Assembly: GCF_012911895.1 (NCBI RefSeq)
Contig: NZ_JAAXCV010000032.1
Span: 124,001 to 188,000, forward strand
Source of the DNA: Bacillus sp. RO3
Lineage (GTDB): Bacteria; Bacillota; Bacilli; Bacillales; Bacillaceae_B
DNA: 64,000 bases
Direction: 5' to 3'
Below, piece by piece: positions 53,917-62,912 of this stretch. The position numbers and the translations under genes were made by a program. Under the pieces are notes generated by a model. The model saw only the letters and a list, made by a program, of their open reading frames with translations. It made no database searches and had not been told where the DNA came from. Position 1 is the first letter of the stretch. Every line of letters begins with the position of its first letter.

Positions 53917-55404
53917 TTATAAGACATCCAATGGATTGATAAGTGAACCATTTTTGTATACCTCGAGATGGAGGTGGACACCTGTCGATTCACCGGTTGA
54001 ACCCATGATACCTATTTTTTGACCTCTTTCCACCGTTTGCCCGGCAGACACAGAGATCGATTTCAAGTGGGCATAAATGGTTTTATACCCGTTACCATGA
54101 TCGATCACCACTTTATTCCCGTAACCGCCATCGTCCCAACCGGCTGAAATGACTCTTCCATTATCGACCGATTTGATGGTAGGATCACTTGGTCGTGCTA
54201 TATCGATCCCCTTATGCATCTTGCCCCATCTAGGACCTTGTTTAGAGGAAATATACCCTCCATTGGTCGGCCAGGCAAAGTTTCCTGAGCCCCTGGACGG
54301 AGTGGCTTTCGTTCCCTTTACTACTATATATTTCACTGGATCTTTTAACTTCTTTTCTTCTTTTACATTCTTCTCGATTTGCGAGCCATTCACTTCCGTC
54401 GTTTCAAATGTGACGGATTTTTCTCCATCCTGGCCTTCCTGCTTCACTTTCGTATCACCTTTATTCATAGAGGAATCCTCTACTACTTCTTTATCGTAGG
54501 CAATTTTTTCGATTTTATGGGCTTCTTTCTTCACCAGAACATGAAGAAGAGGTTCATATACGGTTACGTTCAGTTCCGAACCGACCTTTATCGCGTCGTC
54601 TTCTTTCAACTCAGGATTCAGCTCGAGCAACTTCCCAGTAGTCAATTGATGATCCTCTGCAATTGTCCCAAGGACATCCCCTTCTTGGACCTTGTACGCC
54701 TTCTCTTCTAACGTACCCTTTTTAAGAAACTCTGCAGCCTCCTCAGAAGACTTCAATTCTTCAGGCTTCACCTGCATCTGTTCCAACCCTACCTCTTCTT
54801 TAAAAGAAACTTCCAATAAACGTGTTTCATTTTCTTTTAAAGCGGGTAATGGATTAGAGGAATCGACCTTTTCCCTTGATTCCAGCTCTTTTAGCTCTTC
54901 TTCCGTAACATAGTTCAGCTTAAAGGCTTTCAATGCTTCTTCAGCTGCCTTTTCGTCTTTCAAATATGCTACGGGTTTATTGTTAATAAGCAATGCAAAC
55001 GCATTTGCTTCAACTGATAAAGATTGATTTAGACTTTCCATAACCTGTTGATTGTTTGTTTTTACTGCACTGAACACATTTTCAGGTATGTACGTTACTT
55101 CATGATTGAAATCCACCTGATAATCAGAGTGCTCCCCTTGAGCCTTATCCAGCCTCTCATCTAGTACAGCTTCTACTTCTTCCTTGTTCGTAACGGCTCC
55201 TACATACTCATTCCCCATATACACATGGTAGATGGTCTGCAGATCCTGATCCGTCCCTGAATTCGCTGCCGCCGATGAAAACGTCAGCGTCGTAAGAGCG
55301 AGCGTTGTGATACCGACTCTTTTCATCAATTGATTAGATCTATGTCGAATATTAAGTTTTTTATATTTTTCTAAGATGGGTGATAATTTCTCTCCAAAAC
55401 TCAT
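53917..55404 (-). CDS. M23 peptidase with LysM and G5 domains
   Basis: A 495-residue exported protein. A basic head and a hydrophobic segment (about 31-47, ending AAANSG) act as signal or anchor. Then come two YabE/SPD-like repeats, LysM (YKVQEGDVLGTIAED, about residue 240), a G5 domain (about 295-370), and an M23 endopeptidase (KMHKGIDIARP, then VHLHLEVY) at the end. It should cut peptide cross-links in the wall. Gene order directly upstream of walR suggests a functional link to wall homeostasis. Ribosome binding site TAGGAGGC. Confidence 0.92.
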   Translation of the reverse strand: MSFGEKLSPILEKYKKLNIRHRSNQLMKRVGITTLALTTLTFSSAAANSGTDQDLQTIYHVYMGNEYVGAVTNKEEVEAVLDERLDKAQGEHSDYQVDFNHEVTYIPENVFSAVKTNNQQVMESLNQSLSVEANAFALLINNKPVAYLKDEKAAEEALKAFKLNYVTEEELKELESREKVDSSNPLPALKENETRLLEVSFKEEVGLEQMQVKPEELKSSEEAAEFLKKGTLEEKAYKVQEGDVLGTIAEDHQLTTGKLLELNPELKEDDAIKVGSELNVTVYEPLLHVLVKKEAHKIEKIAYDKEVVEDSSMNKGDTKVKQEGQDGEKSVTFETTEVNGSQIEKNVKEEKKLKDPVKYIVVKGTKATPSRGSGNFAWPTNGGYISSKQGPRWGKMHKGIDIARPSDPTIKSVDNGRVISAGWDDGGYGNKVVIDHGNGYKTIYAHLKSISVSAGQTVERGQKIGIMGSTGESTGVHLHLEVYKNGSLINPLDVL

Positions 55405-55540
55405 TGACTTGCCTCCTATAAACTAAAGCAAAAATCCCAGTTATTGTAGTTCATTAAGCCTATTTTAGTAAAAAATCTATAAAATTCGTACTTTACTAAT
55501 TTACCATAATTCGACGAAATCCGGGACATAGAATCAGGAT

Positions 55541-55557
55541 TGTAATATAACTGTATA
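55541..55557 (+). promoter_or_regulatory. WalR-like box upstream of the M23 peptidase gene
   Basis: TGTAAT-ATAAC-TGTATA fits the WalR consensus TGTWAH-N5-TGTWAH at 11 of 12 positions, in the orientation opposite to the gene and 137 bases before its start. The rest of the 55405..55708 gap holds only AT-rich sequence. Confidence 0.35.
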
Positions 55558-55708
55558 ATTTAACGGGTCGTATTTTAATAGATCATGTAGATTTTAAGCG
55601 GCAACCTTAAGATTGTGTGGGTCTAAAGTCAGATGAGGATTGTAATAATACTGGAAAAAAATAGAGGGGTTTCCCTGCGGTATATTACATATGTGTAACA
55701 AAGCAAAT

Positions 55709-55749
55709 AAAAAAGTACTACGAGAGTCAAAGTCATCGCAGTACTTTTT
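55709..55749 (-). terminator. Terminator of the tRNA operon
   Basis: AAAAAGTACT pairs with AGTACTTTTT; it begins 7 bases past tRNA-Phe on the minus strand. Confidence 0.8.
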
Positions 55750-55755
55750 GTAAGA

Positions 55756-55828
55756 TGGCTCAGGACGGAATCGAACCGCCGACACATGGATTTTCAGTCC
55801 ATTGCTCTACCAACTGAGCTACTGAGCC
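55756..55828 (-). tRNA. tRNA-Phe (GAA)
   Basis: 73 bases, full cloverleaf: acceptor GGCTCAG pairing with CTGAGCC, D-loop AGCTCAGTTGGTAGAGC, anticodon GAA in CTGAAAA, T-loop GGTTCGATTCC. CCA is not encoded. Confidence 0.97.
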
Positions 55829-55924
55829 GCATTTGATATACATCAGATTCAAGCATTCGCCCGATAGCCGATGAACTTTTCCATGATGCTCATTGAGCCG
55901 TATAAAAATCAACTATGTAAATGG

Positions 55925-55998
55925 CGGTCCGGACGGGACTCGAACCCGCGACCTCCTGCGTGACAGGCAGGCATTCTAACCAACTGAACTACCGGACC
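55925..55998 (-). tRNA. tRNA-Asp (GTC)
   Basis: 74 bases: acceptor GGTCCGG with CCGGACC, D-loop AGTTCAGTTGGTTAGAAT, anticodon GTC in CTGTCAC, T-loop GGTTCGAGTCC. Confidence 0.97.
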
Positions 55999-56108
55999 AG
56001 AGTTTTTTGCGATAGCAAAATATCTTTCATTATCTTGCGCCAGCAATCTACTTCTATGAAGCGAAGCGACATCTCGTAAACTATCAATCTATCTTCACAG
56101 AAATAAAA

Positions 56109-56180
56109 TGACCCATACGGGATTCGAACCCGTGTTACCGCCGTGAAAGGGCGGTGTCTTAACCGCTTGACCAATGGGCC
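56109..56180 (-). tRNA. tRNA-Glu (TTC)
   Basis: 72 bases: acceptor GGCCCAT with ATGGGTC, anticodon TTC in CTTTCAC, T-loop GGTTCGAATCC. Confidence 0.97.
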
Positions 56181-56191
56181 ATAAAAAATGG

Positions 56192-56264
56192 TGAGCCATG
56201 AAGGACTCGAACCTTCGACCCTCTGATTAAAAGTCAGATGCTCTACCAACTGAGCTAATGGCTC
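56192..56264 (-). tRNA. tRNA-Lys (TTT)
   Basis: 73 bases: acceptor GAGCCAT with ATGGCTC, D-loop AGCTCAGTTGGTAGAGC, anticodon TTT in CTTTTAA, T-loop GGTTCGAGTCC. First gene of the Lys-Glu-Asp-Phe operon, the same order as the trnY cluster of B. subtilis. Confidence 0.97.
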
Positions 56265-56326
56265 TCTAAGTATATATAAACACGAACAAAGGCTTGATCA
56301 AAACCTCTTTCGTGACAACGAAATTA

Positions 56327-56356
56327 ATAGTATCACAGGATGATTGTCGAGGGCAA
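56327..56356 (-). promoter_or_regulatory. Promoter of the tRNA operon
   Basis: On the minus strand TTGCCC (56356..56351), an 18-base spacer and TACTAT (56332..56327), about 60 bases before tRNA-Lys. Confidence 0.5.
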
Positions 56357-56404
56357 TAGTTTTTTTGTGTTTTTTGTCGAAAAATTATTTCTTGGGGAAT
56401 AAAG

Positions 56405-56440
56405 GTGGGGAATTACCTGATGTAATTCCACATCTTTTTT
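56405..56440. terminator. Terminator of the NERD gene
   Basis: GTGGGGAATTAC pairs with GTAATTCCAC around a 5-base loop. The stronger T-run is on the plus strand, with CTTTATT on the minus strand. Confidence 0.65.
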
Positions 56441-57409
56441 TTATTTATCGAAGTCCAGTTTGTAGATCCTGCCCTTTGTATCACCGATAGGGTGTGCATT
56501 TGGGTAGGCATTTTTCATTATTCTGGTGGTTAAGGAAGGGGAAGAAATAAGTAAGAACTCTCTTACTTGTCTGCTAGTAATGACGTCATTCATTAGTAAA
56601 AAGTAATCTCTTAAAGCTTGAATATGAGCATTCTTTGAATTTTTGTGACAGTTTGTACACTTCCACTGTCCGTATTCCCTAGTTAGGGGGAGGTACCCAC
56701 ATGCCTTGCAAATGACTCCGGGTAAAATATCATCTTTACTTATTTTATAGAATTCAAGTATCGGATTGTTATGAGGAGTATTCATTTTCTTCATAACCCT
56801 GATGACCTTTTTTAGCTCTTTATCTGAAAAGAATTTTTTATGGAAATGTTGTTGTAGTTGAGTGATTTTATGGGGGAGGGAAGCGGCATGTATGACCTTT
56901 TTGTTTAGTGATCCACTATTAGCACTGATAATTGTTTGTGGATTGCTTATAACGACAAATCCATGTATGGGAATGAGGGGGAAATGATTCTGTTTCAGCC
57001 ACTCTTTTAATTGGTATTCCTGCCTGTTAATCTGAAGAATTGGATCAGGATAAGCATTTATTGAACCATTTTTGCTCTGAATGAATTGATTAAATGTAGT
57101 ATCGAAGCTTACTTCACCTGACATGTTTTTAACTTCTATAATTAAAATAAAACTCCTTGTCAATAAAAGGGTATCGATCTGAAAATACCTACCATTCACT
57201 TCTAGTCTTAGATCATAGAAAATATTGTAGTCTTTGGAGGACAAATAACCCAACTGGTAATCAACTGCTTTTTCACCATTGTAGCCTGCTTGGATTTTTC
57301 TTAGGTGTTCCTTCAATAAGGGGATTTTGGGGTAGTCTTTTTCTAAGCGTCCCAATATTGCTTCCAACTTCAATAGTTTAAGAGGAACTTTCCTTTCATT
57401 TACGTCCAT
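56441..57409 (-). CDS. NERD domain protein with C-terminal zinc ribbon
   Basis: A 322-residue protein. The NERD (nuclease-related) domain spans about residues 40-160 with NGEKAVDYQL, FQIDTLLL and IIEVKNMSGEV, which hold the D and E-x-K residues of a restriction-like fold. Near residue 235 there is a two-CxxC zinc ribbon (CKACGYLPLT ... CTNCHKNS) and a C-terminal helical part. Stand-alone NERD proteins are common in Bacillus; their substrate is not known. It starts at 57409, next to a 21-bp repeat array. Confidence 0.85.
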   Translation of the reverse strand: MDVNERKVPLKLLKLEAILGRLEKDYPKIPLLKEHLRKIQAGYNGEKAVDYQLGYLSSKDYNIFYDLRLEVNGRYFQIDTLLLTRSFILIIEVKNMSGEVSFDTTFNQFIQSKNGSINAYPDPILQINRQEYQLKEWLKQNHFPLIPIHGFVVISNPQTIISANSGSLNKKVIHAASLPHKITQLQQHFHKKFFSDKELKKVIRVMKKMNTPHNNPILEFYKISKDDILPGVICKACGYLPLTREYGQWKCTNCHKNSKNAHIQALRDYFLLMNDVITSRQVREFLLISSPSLTTRIMKNAYPNAHPIGDTKGRIYKLDFDK

Positions 57410-57517
57410 TACATCACTCCAACCTTAGATTTACTTTGTATTTATTTCTCTTTTTATGACAAGATTCCTTCCTAATGGGTGGAAATTCCTTCGTCTTTTA
57501 TGCGGAAACTTTTTATT

Positions 57518-57629
57518 ATCGACTTTGAGCTATATTCTATCGACTTACTTCCATTTTTTATCGACTTTGAACTATAATTTATCAACTTATTCGATATATT
57601 ATCGACTTCGCCACTTTTTTTATCAACTT
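57518..57629. repeat. Six-copy array of ATCRACTT with 21-bp period
   Basis: ATCGACTT or ATCAACTT starts at 57518, 57539, 57560, 57581, 57601 and 57622 (steps 21, 21, 21, 20, 21). The 13-base spacers are AT-rich and differ. It fills the 57410..57640 gap upstream of the NERD gene on the minus strand, where it reads AAGTYGAT. Confidence 0.8.
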
Positions 57630-57643
57630 AAATCTTCACTCTT

Positions 57644-57697
57644 AAAAAAACAAAAACCCGCTGCCAAAGCATCCAAACAATCACTCCAACAGCAGGT
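57644..57697 (-). terminator. Terminator of the DUF350 operon
   Basis: On the minus strand ACCTGCTG pairs with CAGCGGGT (one mismatch) around a long loop, followed by TTTTGTTTTTTT. Confidence 0.7.
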
Positions 57698-57704
57698 CCA
57701 TAAA

Positions 57705-58118
57705 TCAATACGTCAAACTCGCAGCTACAATCAATCCCACTACAATCGCAGCAGAGAACAGGCTGAACCCGATGGCAATATTCCCTTCTTCCACTTTCTT
57801 CGCTAAATTTGTCTTGGGAGTCAATACGTACTCGATGATCCAGTAGGCGATGACCTGGGTCGCGATCCCGATGAGTCCCCAGATAAAGGCGTCAAGCAGA
57901 TTCAGGCTGTTCGCCCAGACGGTGTAGATAACGATGGCAAGTCCGATGGCTTTCCCCCACAGTTTGAGGGCAACGGCAATGTTGCCTTCTCTGATCAGGT
58001 TCGCTTCCGAGAATTTAGTGGTGAATGCGAAGACTGTGATACCGAGGATCATCAGTCCAAGGCCTGTTCCTACGTGTGCCAGAAAGCTGAGTAGAGCTTC
58101 ACTTGTTATGATTTGCAT
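57705..58118 (-). CDS. DUF350 family membrane protein (YjfL-like)
   Basis: A 137-residue protein with four membrane helices in two homologous halves: GTGLGLMILGITVFAF, then NIAVALKLWGKAIGLAIVI, and the repeat INIAIGFSLFSAAIVVGLIV-like end. DUF350 proteins sit beside glutathionylspermidine synthase-like genes in many bacteria and are thought to act in membrane or ion homeostasis. Ribosome binding site AAAGGAG; 15 bases after the GspS-like gene. Confidence 0.88.
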   Translation of the reverse strand: MQIITSEALLSFLAHVGTGLGLMILGITVFAFTTKFSEANLIREGNIAVALKLWGKAIGLAIVIYTVWANSLNLLDAFIWGLIGIATQVIAYWIIEYVLTPKTNLAKKVEEGNIAIGFSLFSAAIVVGLIVAASLTY

Positions 58119-58133
58119 AGATTTCTCTCCTTT

Positions 58134-59375
58134 TTATTTCTCCTGTAATCCCACAGGGAGAAAGTATGATTCGTTATCGGTGATGGCGTTGCCGGCTCTT
58201 ATGCCGATCGCCCCTGGTACTCCATTGATAATAAAGCTCCCCACCATCAGGCTTGCATCCTTCTTTCCGTCATCGGTTGTAATCACCGATACGGGAAGAG
58301 GGGTGAACTGCTGGTAGACAGGAAGGGACTGTTTGTAAGTTTCTTTCTTATCTTCCAGCAGGATATGGCCGGTTGCTTCCATGATTTTGACCGTATCTCC
58401 TTCCCGGCCAAATGCAGGTTTTTGAACATAGGTCATCCCATTCTCCACGAATGTTTCGGGATCCAGGTATGTCGGAAGGAAGTAGCGTTCGATCCACCGG
58501 TGTTCTTCTTCGGTATAGTAAGGACTGCCCTCTTCGTGAAGTCCCCATATGAGTGCCTGAACTCCTTTTGATTGGAGCAAGAAGGCGGAAGGTGGGTTTA
58601 ACACTGCTACTTTTCTCTCGACTACCATCTGCATCAGTTCCTGTCCGACAGGTTCCCCGGTCAGTGGATCCTGATCATCCACGAGATGCTCGATGGGATA
58701 TGTCGATCTGTATAATACATCAATCCGCTCCCCATTCGGGGTATAGAGTCCATCCTGTCGTATTTGCAACTGGTCGAGGGCCACATACTCTGAAGGAACC
58801 CCTGATAGCTGCTGCAGATACCTGGTTGTCAAGTGGTCTTCCTCATGATCCCTATGGGAGGTGAAGACGATTTTCGGTTCCCCTTCCCGTTGAAGGGACT
58901 TCCAGGAAGACAGGAGACCCCGCTTTAATTCCCTGGCCAGTTGTACTTCAAGGCCTTCGTTTGGATTGGGACACCGGAAATACCGGCAGACCTTCTCATT
59001 CACGTGATAAAGCTCTTTAAGGAAGGTAGGCGTATCACTATTAAACTCTAATAGTTTGATGCCTCCTTCTGTTACGACGAAATCAAATCGTCCGATGATA
59101 CATTCCTGGGGTATGGACTTAAACCGTATATAAGAAAGAGATTCCTCAGGGTATCCGAGCTCAAGGAGGGTCTCATCTTCCAAGCTCCGAAGCAGATCCG
59201 CTGTTTTCACAAAGATGGAGTGCACCCGTTTGGATGCTTCCTGTATTCTCTCAACCGTTTCACGTGATTCTTTCTTTATATCCAATAGTGCGTATTCCAT
59301 GCCATATAAGTCATACCAAAAATCTTGGATTTTCTTATAAAACCGGGTTCTTGTTTCGCGGTGGGAAGCAGTCAT
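58134..59375 (-). CDS. Glutathionylspermidine synthase-like ATP-grasp protein (YjfC-like)
   Basis: A 413-residue ATP-grasp ligase of the GspS C-domain family: GRFDFVVTEGGIKLLEFNSDTP near residue 115, CVQKPAFGREGDTVKI-like loop (YVQKPAFGREGD) near 320, and FIINGVPGAIGIR at the end. These enzymes form an amide bond between a peptide or carboxylate and an amine; the N-terminal amidase of true GspS is absent, so the substrate is open. ATG 59375 follows GGAGGG. Confidence 0.87.
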   Translation of the reverse strand: MTASHRETRTRFYKKIQDFWYDLYGMEYALLDIKKESRETVERIQEASKRVHSIFVKTADLLRSLEDETLLELGYPEESLSYIRFKSIPQECIIGRFDFVVTEGGIKLLEFNSDTPTFLKELYHVNEKVCRYFRCPNPNEGLEVQLARELKRGLLSSWKSLQREGEPKIVFTSHRDHEEDHLTTRYLQQLSGVPSEYVALDQLQIRQDGLYTPNGERIDVLYRSTYPIEHLVDDQDPLTGEPVGQELMQMVVERKVAVLNPPSAFLLQSKGVQALIWGLHEEGSPYYTEEEHRWIERYFLPTYLDPETFVENGMTYVQKPAFGREGDTVKIMEATGHILLEDKKETYKQSLPVYQQFTPLPVSVITTDDGKKDASLMVGSFIINGVPGAIGIRAGNAITDNESYFLPVGLQEK

Positions 59376-59376
59376 A

Positions 59377-59685
59377 TTACCCTCCAAACCCGCCTTTAGA
59401 GCCGCTCCCAATTCCGGATTTATAGCTTTTTGAGTAAGATTTATAGCTTGGGAAATTTTTCAGGCTCGACTTGTTTTTAAACATTTTTCCGGCAAACCAA
59501 AAATAACCGAAATGGGGAGAACGGTCGTCATCACAATAATACGTGCCGCTTTCGTCATCCCAATCCCAATCGTCACAGTCCACATCCGTCGGTTCCGGCG
59601 GAAGCTCCTGATTTCCGCAGCCCGTGACAGCGATGGCCAATACGGATGCGGCCACTCCAGCCATCATTTTTTTTGTTTTGTTCAT
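59377..59685 (-). CDS. Small lipoprotein with Ser/Gly-rich tail
   Basis: A 102-residue protein with a signal peptide and lipobox (AIAVTGC, Cys23), an acidic Trp/Asp/Cys patch (DVDCDDWDWDDE), two further Cys, and a tail rich in Ser, Lys and Gly (GIGSGSKGGFGG). Its stop codon lies next to the GspS-like start and its own start overlaps the upstream gene by 4 bases, so it is part of this operon. Similar lipoproteins accompany DUF350/GspS genes in E. coli (yjfM position). Confidence 0.7.
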   Translation of the reverse strand: MNKTKKMMAGVAASVLAIAVTGCGNQELPPEPTDVDCDDWDWDDESGTYYCDDDRSPHFGYFWFAGKMFKNKSSLKNFPSYKSYSKSYKSGIGSGSKGGFGG

Positions 59686-60197
59686 CTTCTTTCCTCCTCC
59701 AGCTTATATCCCGTTGCCTTTACATATAGTATATACACATAACGATCTTCATCGATTTCAGCAGAATCCCGCTCCCATTCGTTTCCATCTATATAATAAT
59801 AAACGGAACCGATGACACTTAGAATATCCAGATGATCATCATGGTGTTCGATCTTTAAGATGGGGTTTTGTTTCCGCGGATTTAATTCTCGAATTTCCAG
59901 TATCAATCCTTCAGGAGGGAACAAAGGATCCTTCAACGGTTCCTCTTCATATAGTTCAACATATAGGATGAATCGATTCCCTTCTATGGCAGAAGAAAGC
60001 TGACGGTAGGTAACGCCTTCTTTTACGAAGAACTCACATTCCCGCCTCGTCAGGATCTGTTCCAGCTCGATTTCAGGATAATGGTAAATCGCTTCGAAGG
60101 TGTTGTTCCCTTTTCTCAATCGATATTCTAGTATCGGTTCTTTCATTTTATGAATCCAGCCTCCCACTATGATTTCTTTTATTCTATACGATTCCAT
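59682..60197 (-). CDS. Unknown cytoplasmic protein of the DUF350/GspS operon
   Basis: Up to 171 residues, beta-rich and acidic, no signal or membrane segment; SVIGSVYYYIDGNEWERD near the end. It resembles in place and size the DUF4178-like proteins found in these clusters, but I cannot confirm the family. The start is uncertain: ATG 60197 has no clear ribosome binding site, while ATG 60146 has GGGAGG 13 bases upstream. Confidence 0.6.
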   Translation of the reverse strand: MESYRIKEIIVGGWIHKMKEPILEYRLRKGNNTFEAIYHYPEIELEQILTRRECEFFVKEGVTYRQLSSAIEGNRFILYVELYEEEPLKDPLFPPEGLILEIRELNPRKQNPILKIEHHDDHLDILSVIGSVYYYIDGNEWERDSAEIDEDRYVYILYVKATGYKLEEERR

Positions 60198-60269
60198 CAG
60201 GAAAAAGTTTCATTTCCCTGACGTTCATTGGTATGATTGAACTATGATTTTTTGATAAGGAGGGTATGT

Positions 60270-61292
60270 ATGATCATATTTCAAAGGATTTGGAAACAGA
60301 TTACGAAGATGGACTTCGGCTTCATTCTTTTATTATCTCTGATTATCGTCCTGTTTGGAACCTTTGGCAGCCATTATTTGGAGCCTGAAACCTTTCCTTC
60401 GCTTTTTGACGGGTTCTGGTGGACGATGACGACCTTGACCACTGTCGGATATGGAGATTACTTCCCCGTCACGGTTGGTGGACGACTGCTTGGGATCTTC
60501 TTATTTATCTTCGGAATCGGGATCATCGGGGTGTTGATCAGTAAGACCGTTGATTCCATCACTACATTTCAGAAATTTAAAAGGGAGGGAAAGCTAGTGT
60601 ATACATATGAAGACCATTATATATACATCAATTGGTCAAAGAAAACGGAAAGAGCCATTGAAGAAGTCTTGGCTCATGTACCCGACGCTGAAATCGTCCT
60701 CATCGATAAGCTGCCCACTACACCGATGGAGCATGAGCAGGTCCATTTCATCCAGGGTGATCCCTCAGATGAAGCTGTACTGCTGAAAGCAAATATCTTC
60801 GAGGCAAAACGTGTGGCCATCTTCTCTGATTCGAAAATTGAGGATGCTTCCCTTATGGATGGCAAGACTCTGCTAATTGCATCTGCCGTTGAAGGATTAT
60901 CGAAAACCCATAAGAGGGAGGTTCATACTATCGTGGAAGTATCGGAAGACCGTCACATTCCGAAGTTTCAGCATATCGCCGTCGAGGATTTCATCCTATC
61001 GAATGATTCCGTTTCCCTCCTGATGGCCAAAGCGACCCTTCACCCAGGTACCACTAATTTGTTCAGGCAATTGCTCAGTAAACGATACGGTAATAATATA
61101 CACGAACTGAGCGTCAAAGAGAATTGGACTAACATCAAGCAGGCATCGGACGAACTCCTGGAAAAAGGAGCTATTCTCCTCGCTGTGAATGATAATATGG
61201 ATTTCACCGATGCCATGAACCGGGAGCTGCATGCTGATGATATCCTTTATGTCGTTTGCCACGACAGAGTGTACGAACAATTGAACCAATAA
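60270..61292 (+). CDS. Potassium channel with RCK/TrkA-N domain (YugO-like)
   Basis: A 340-residue two-helix potassium channel: helix at about 15-33, selectivity filter TTVGYGD near residue 65, second helix at about 75-95, then a cytoplasmic RCK-type domain (IYINWSKKTERAIEE, FIQGDPSDEAVLLKA) that gates the pore. It is divergent from the DUF350 operon, with AAGGAGG before ATG 60270, and related channels recur beside such operons. YugO of B. subtilis mediates electrical signalling in biofilms. Confidence 0.92.
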   Translation: MIIFQRIWKQITKMDFGFILLLSLIIVLFGTFGSHYLEPETFPSLFDGFWWTMTTLTTVGYGDYFPVTVGGRLLGIFLFIFGIGIIGVLISKTVDSITTFQKFKREGKLVYTYEDHYIYINWSKKTERAIEEVLAHVPDAEIVLIDKLPTTPMEHEQVHFIQGDPSDEAVLLKANIFEAKRVAIFSDSKIEDASLMDGKTLLIASAVEGLSKTHKREVHTIVEVSEDRHIPKFQHIAVEDFILSNDSVSLLMAKATLHPGTTNLFRQLLSKRYGNNIHELSVKENWTNIKQASDELLEKGAILLAVNDNMDFTDAMNRELHADDILYVVCHDRVYEQLNQ

Positions 61293-61330
61293 AAAAATCT
61301 CAGTCCCTGTTTCAGGGACTGAGATTTTTT
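61291..61330. terminator. Bidirectional terminator between the channel gene and purA
   Basis: AAAAAATCTCAGTCCCTG pairs perfectly with its complement around a 3-4 base loop, with A and T runs on both sides. Confidence 0.95.
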
Positions 61331-61332
61331 CG

Positions 61333-62625
61333 TTAATTCGGGCTCCATACGCTTCGAACAACATTTGTTTGAGAGCGGTCCGGTCCGACTGAGAAGATGG
61401 AAAGAGGGATGCCTGTTAATTGGGATACACGCTCTAGGTAGTGACGTGCGTTTTCCGGCAGATCCGTTAACGTTTTGCATCCTGTGATATCTTCCGTCCA
61501 GCCTGGAAGCTCTTCGTACACTGGTTCACATTCAGCAAGAATATTCAGGTTGGCAGGGAATTCTTCCATGACTTCACCTTTGTATTTGTAGGCTACACAG
61601 ATTTTCAATTTATCGATCCCTGTTAAGACATCGATGGAATTTAGTGAAAGATCGGTTAATCCACTTACACGACGGGCATGACGGACAACCACACTGTCAA
61701 ACCAGCCCACACGGCGGGGGCGGCCAGTCGTGGTTCCGTATTCACGGCCCACTTCACGGATTTGATCTCCGATTTCGTTCGTCAGTTCAGTAGGGAAAGG
61801 TCCGTCCCCAACACGGGTGGTGTAGGCTTTAGACACTCCCACTACGTGGTTGATTTTCGTAGGGCCCACTCCAGAACCGATCGTTACTCCACCTGCTACC
61901 GGGTTTGAAGAGGTAACGAATGGATATGTACCTTGATCGATATCAAGCATAACCCCTTGAGCACCCTCGAAAAGAACACGGCGGCCGTTATCGATCGCAT
62001 CGTTTAACACAACGGATGTATCGACAACATAATGCTTGATTTGCTGACCGTACTCATAATACTCATCCAGGATATCTTCGATGTTGAAGCCTTCTGTTTC
62101 ATAGAATTTTTCAAACAGGCGGTTTTTCTCTTCCAGATTACGGGCAAGCTTTTCTTCGAACGATTGACGATCCAGAAGATCTGCAATACGGATTCCTACA
62201 CGAGCAGCTTTATCCATATAAGCAGGACCGATTCCTTTTTTCGTTGTACCGATCTTGTTGGCACCTTTACGTTCTTCATCAATTTCATCCAGTTTCAGGT
62301 GATATGGAAGAATGACGTGTGCACGGTTGCTGATTCTTAGGTTGTCTGTTTTCACATCACGATCGTGAAGATACTTCAACTCTTTGACAAGAGCCTTTGG
62401 ATCCACAACCATCCCATTTCCGATTACGGATGTTTTTTCATTATAGAAAATACCTGATGGAATCAAGTGTAATTTATAGGTTTCACCGTCAAACTTAATT
62501 GTATGACCCGCATTGTTCCCACCTTGGTAACGCGCGATCACTTCTGCATGTTCGGAAAGGAAGTCAGTGATCTTTCCTTTTCCTTCGTCTCCCCATTGCG
62601 TTCCTACTACTACTACTGAAGACAT
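61333..62625 (-). CDS. purA: Adenylosuccinate synthetase
   Basis: A 430-residue enzyme, same length as B. subtilis Pur[18 protein letters not shown] holds the GTP P-loop and the catalytic Asp13-type residue, and GNNAGHTI and [13 protein letters not shown] follow. It joins IMP and aspartate using GTP in AMP synthesis. ATG 62625 follows GGAGGTG. Confidence 0.98.
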   Translation of the reverse strand: MSSVVVVGTQWGDEGKGKITDFLSEHAEVIARYQGGNNAGHTIKFDGETYKLHLIPSGIFYNEKTSVIGNGMVVDPKALVKELKYLHDRDVKTDNLRISNRAHVILPYHLKLDEIDEERKGANKIGTTKKGIGPAYMDKAARVGIRIADLLDRQSFEEKLARNLEEKNRLFEKFYETEGFNIEDILDEYYEYGQQIKHYVVDTSVVLNDAIDNGRRVLFEGAQGVMLDIDQGTYPFVTSSNPVAGGVTIGSGVGPTKINHVVGVSKAYTTRVGDGPFPTELTNEIGDQIREVGREYGTTTGRPRRVGWFDSVVVRHARRVSGLTDLSLNSIDVLTGIDKLKICVAYKYKGEVMEEFPANLNILAECEPVYEELPGWTEDITGCKTLTDLPENARHYLERVSQLTGIPLSIFSVGPDRSQTNVVRSVWSPN

Positions 62626-62709
62626 ATTAAGCACCTCCGACAGGAATTAGTATTCCCTCTTTTATCAAACAAACTCATTTTATCAACACCATAAGGGAAA
62701 GTCAATGAA

Positions 62710-62752
62710 AACACGAACAATTTAATAGGTACTTGTGTTTATGTTCGTATAA
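62710..62752. promoter_or_regulatory. Pair of inverted PurR-like boxes upstream of purA
   Basis: ACACGAACAAT at 62711 and the complement of TATACGAACAT at 62741..62751 share the CGAAC core of the PurBox and face each other with 24 bases between cores. PurR represses purA in B. subtilis through such paired boxes. The rest of the 62626..62912 gap is the promoter region of the ABC exporter. Confidence 0.55.
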
Positions 62753-62912
62753 ACACCGTCTTTCATCCTGAGACTACCAATCAGGAAACTCTTATGATAC
62801 ATAAAAAGTTGTAAAGGTAAGCTAAGTTAGCATAGCCTATTATAGAAATTTTTGCTAATCTAAAATAAGCATTTTGAATTTTACATACAATTGAACATGA
62901 GGTGACCTTACG

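Noticed and set aside
57518..57629. CRISPR array
   Set aside because: The 8-base repeat with 13-base spacers is far too short, and no cas genes are present.
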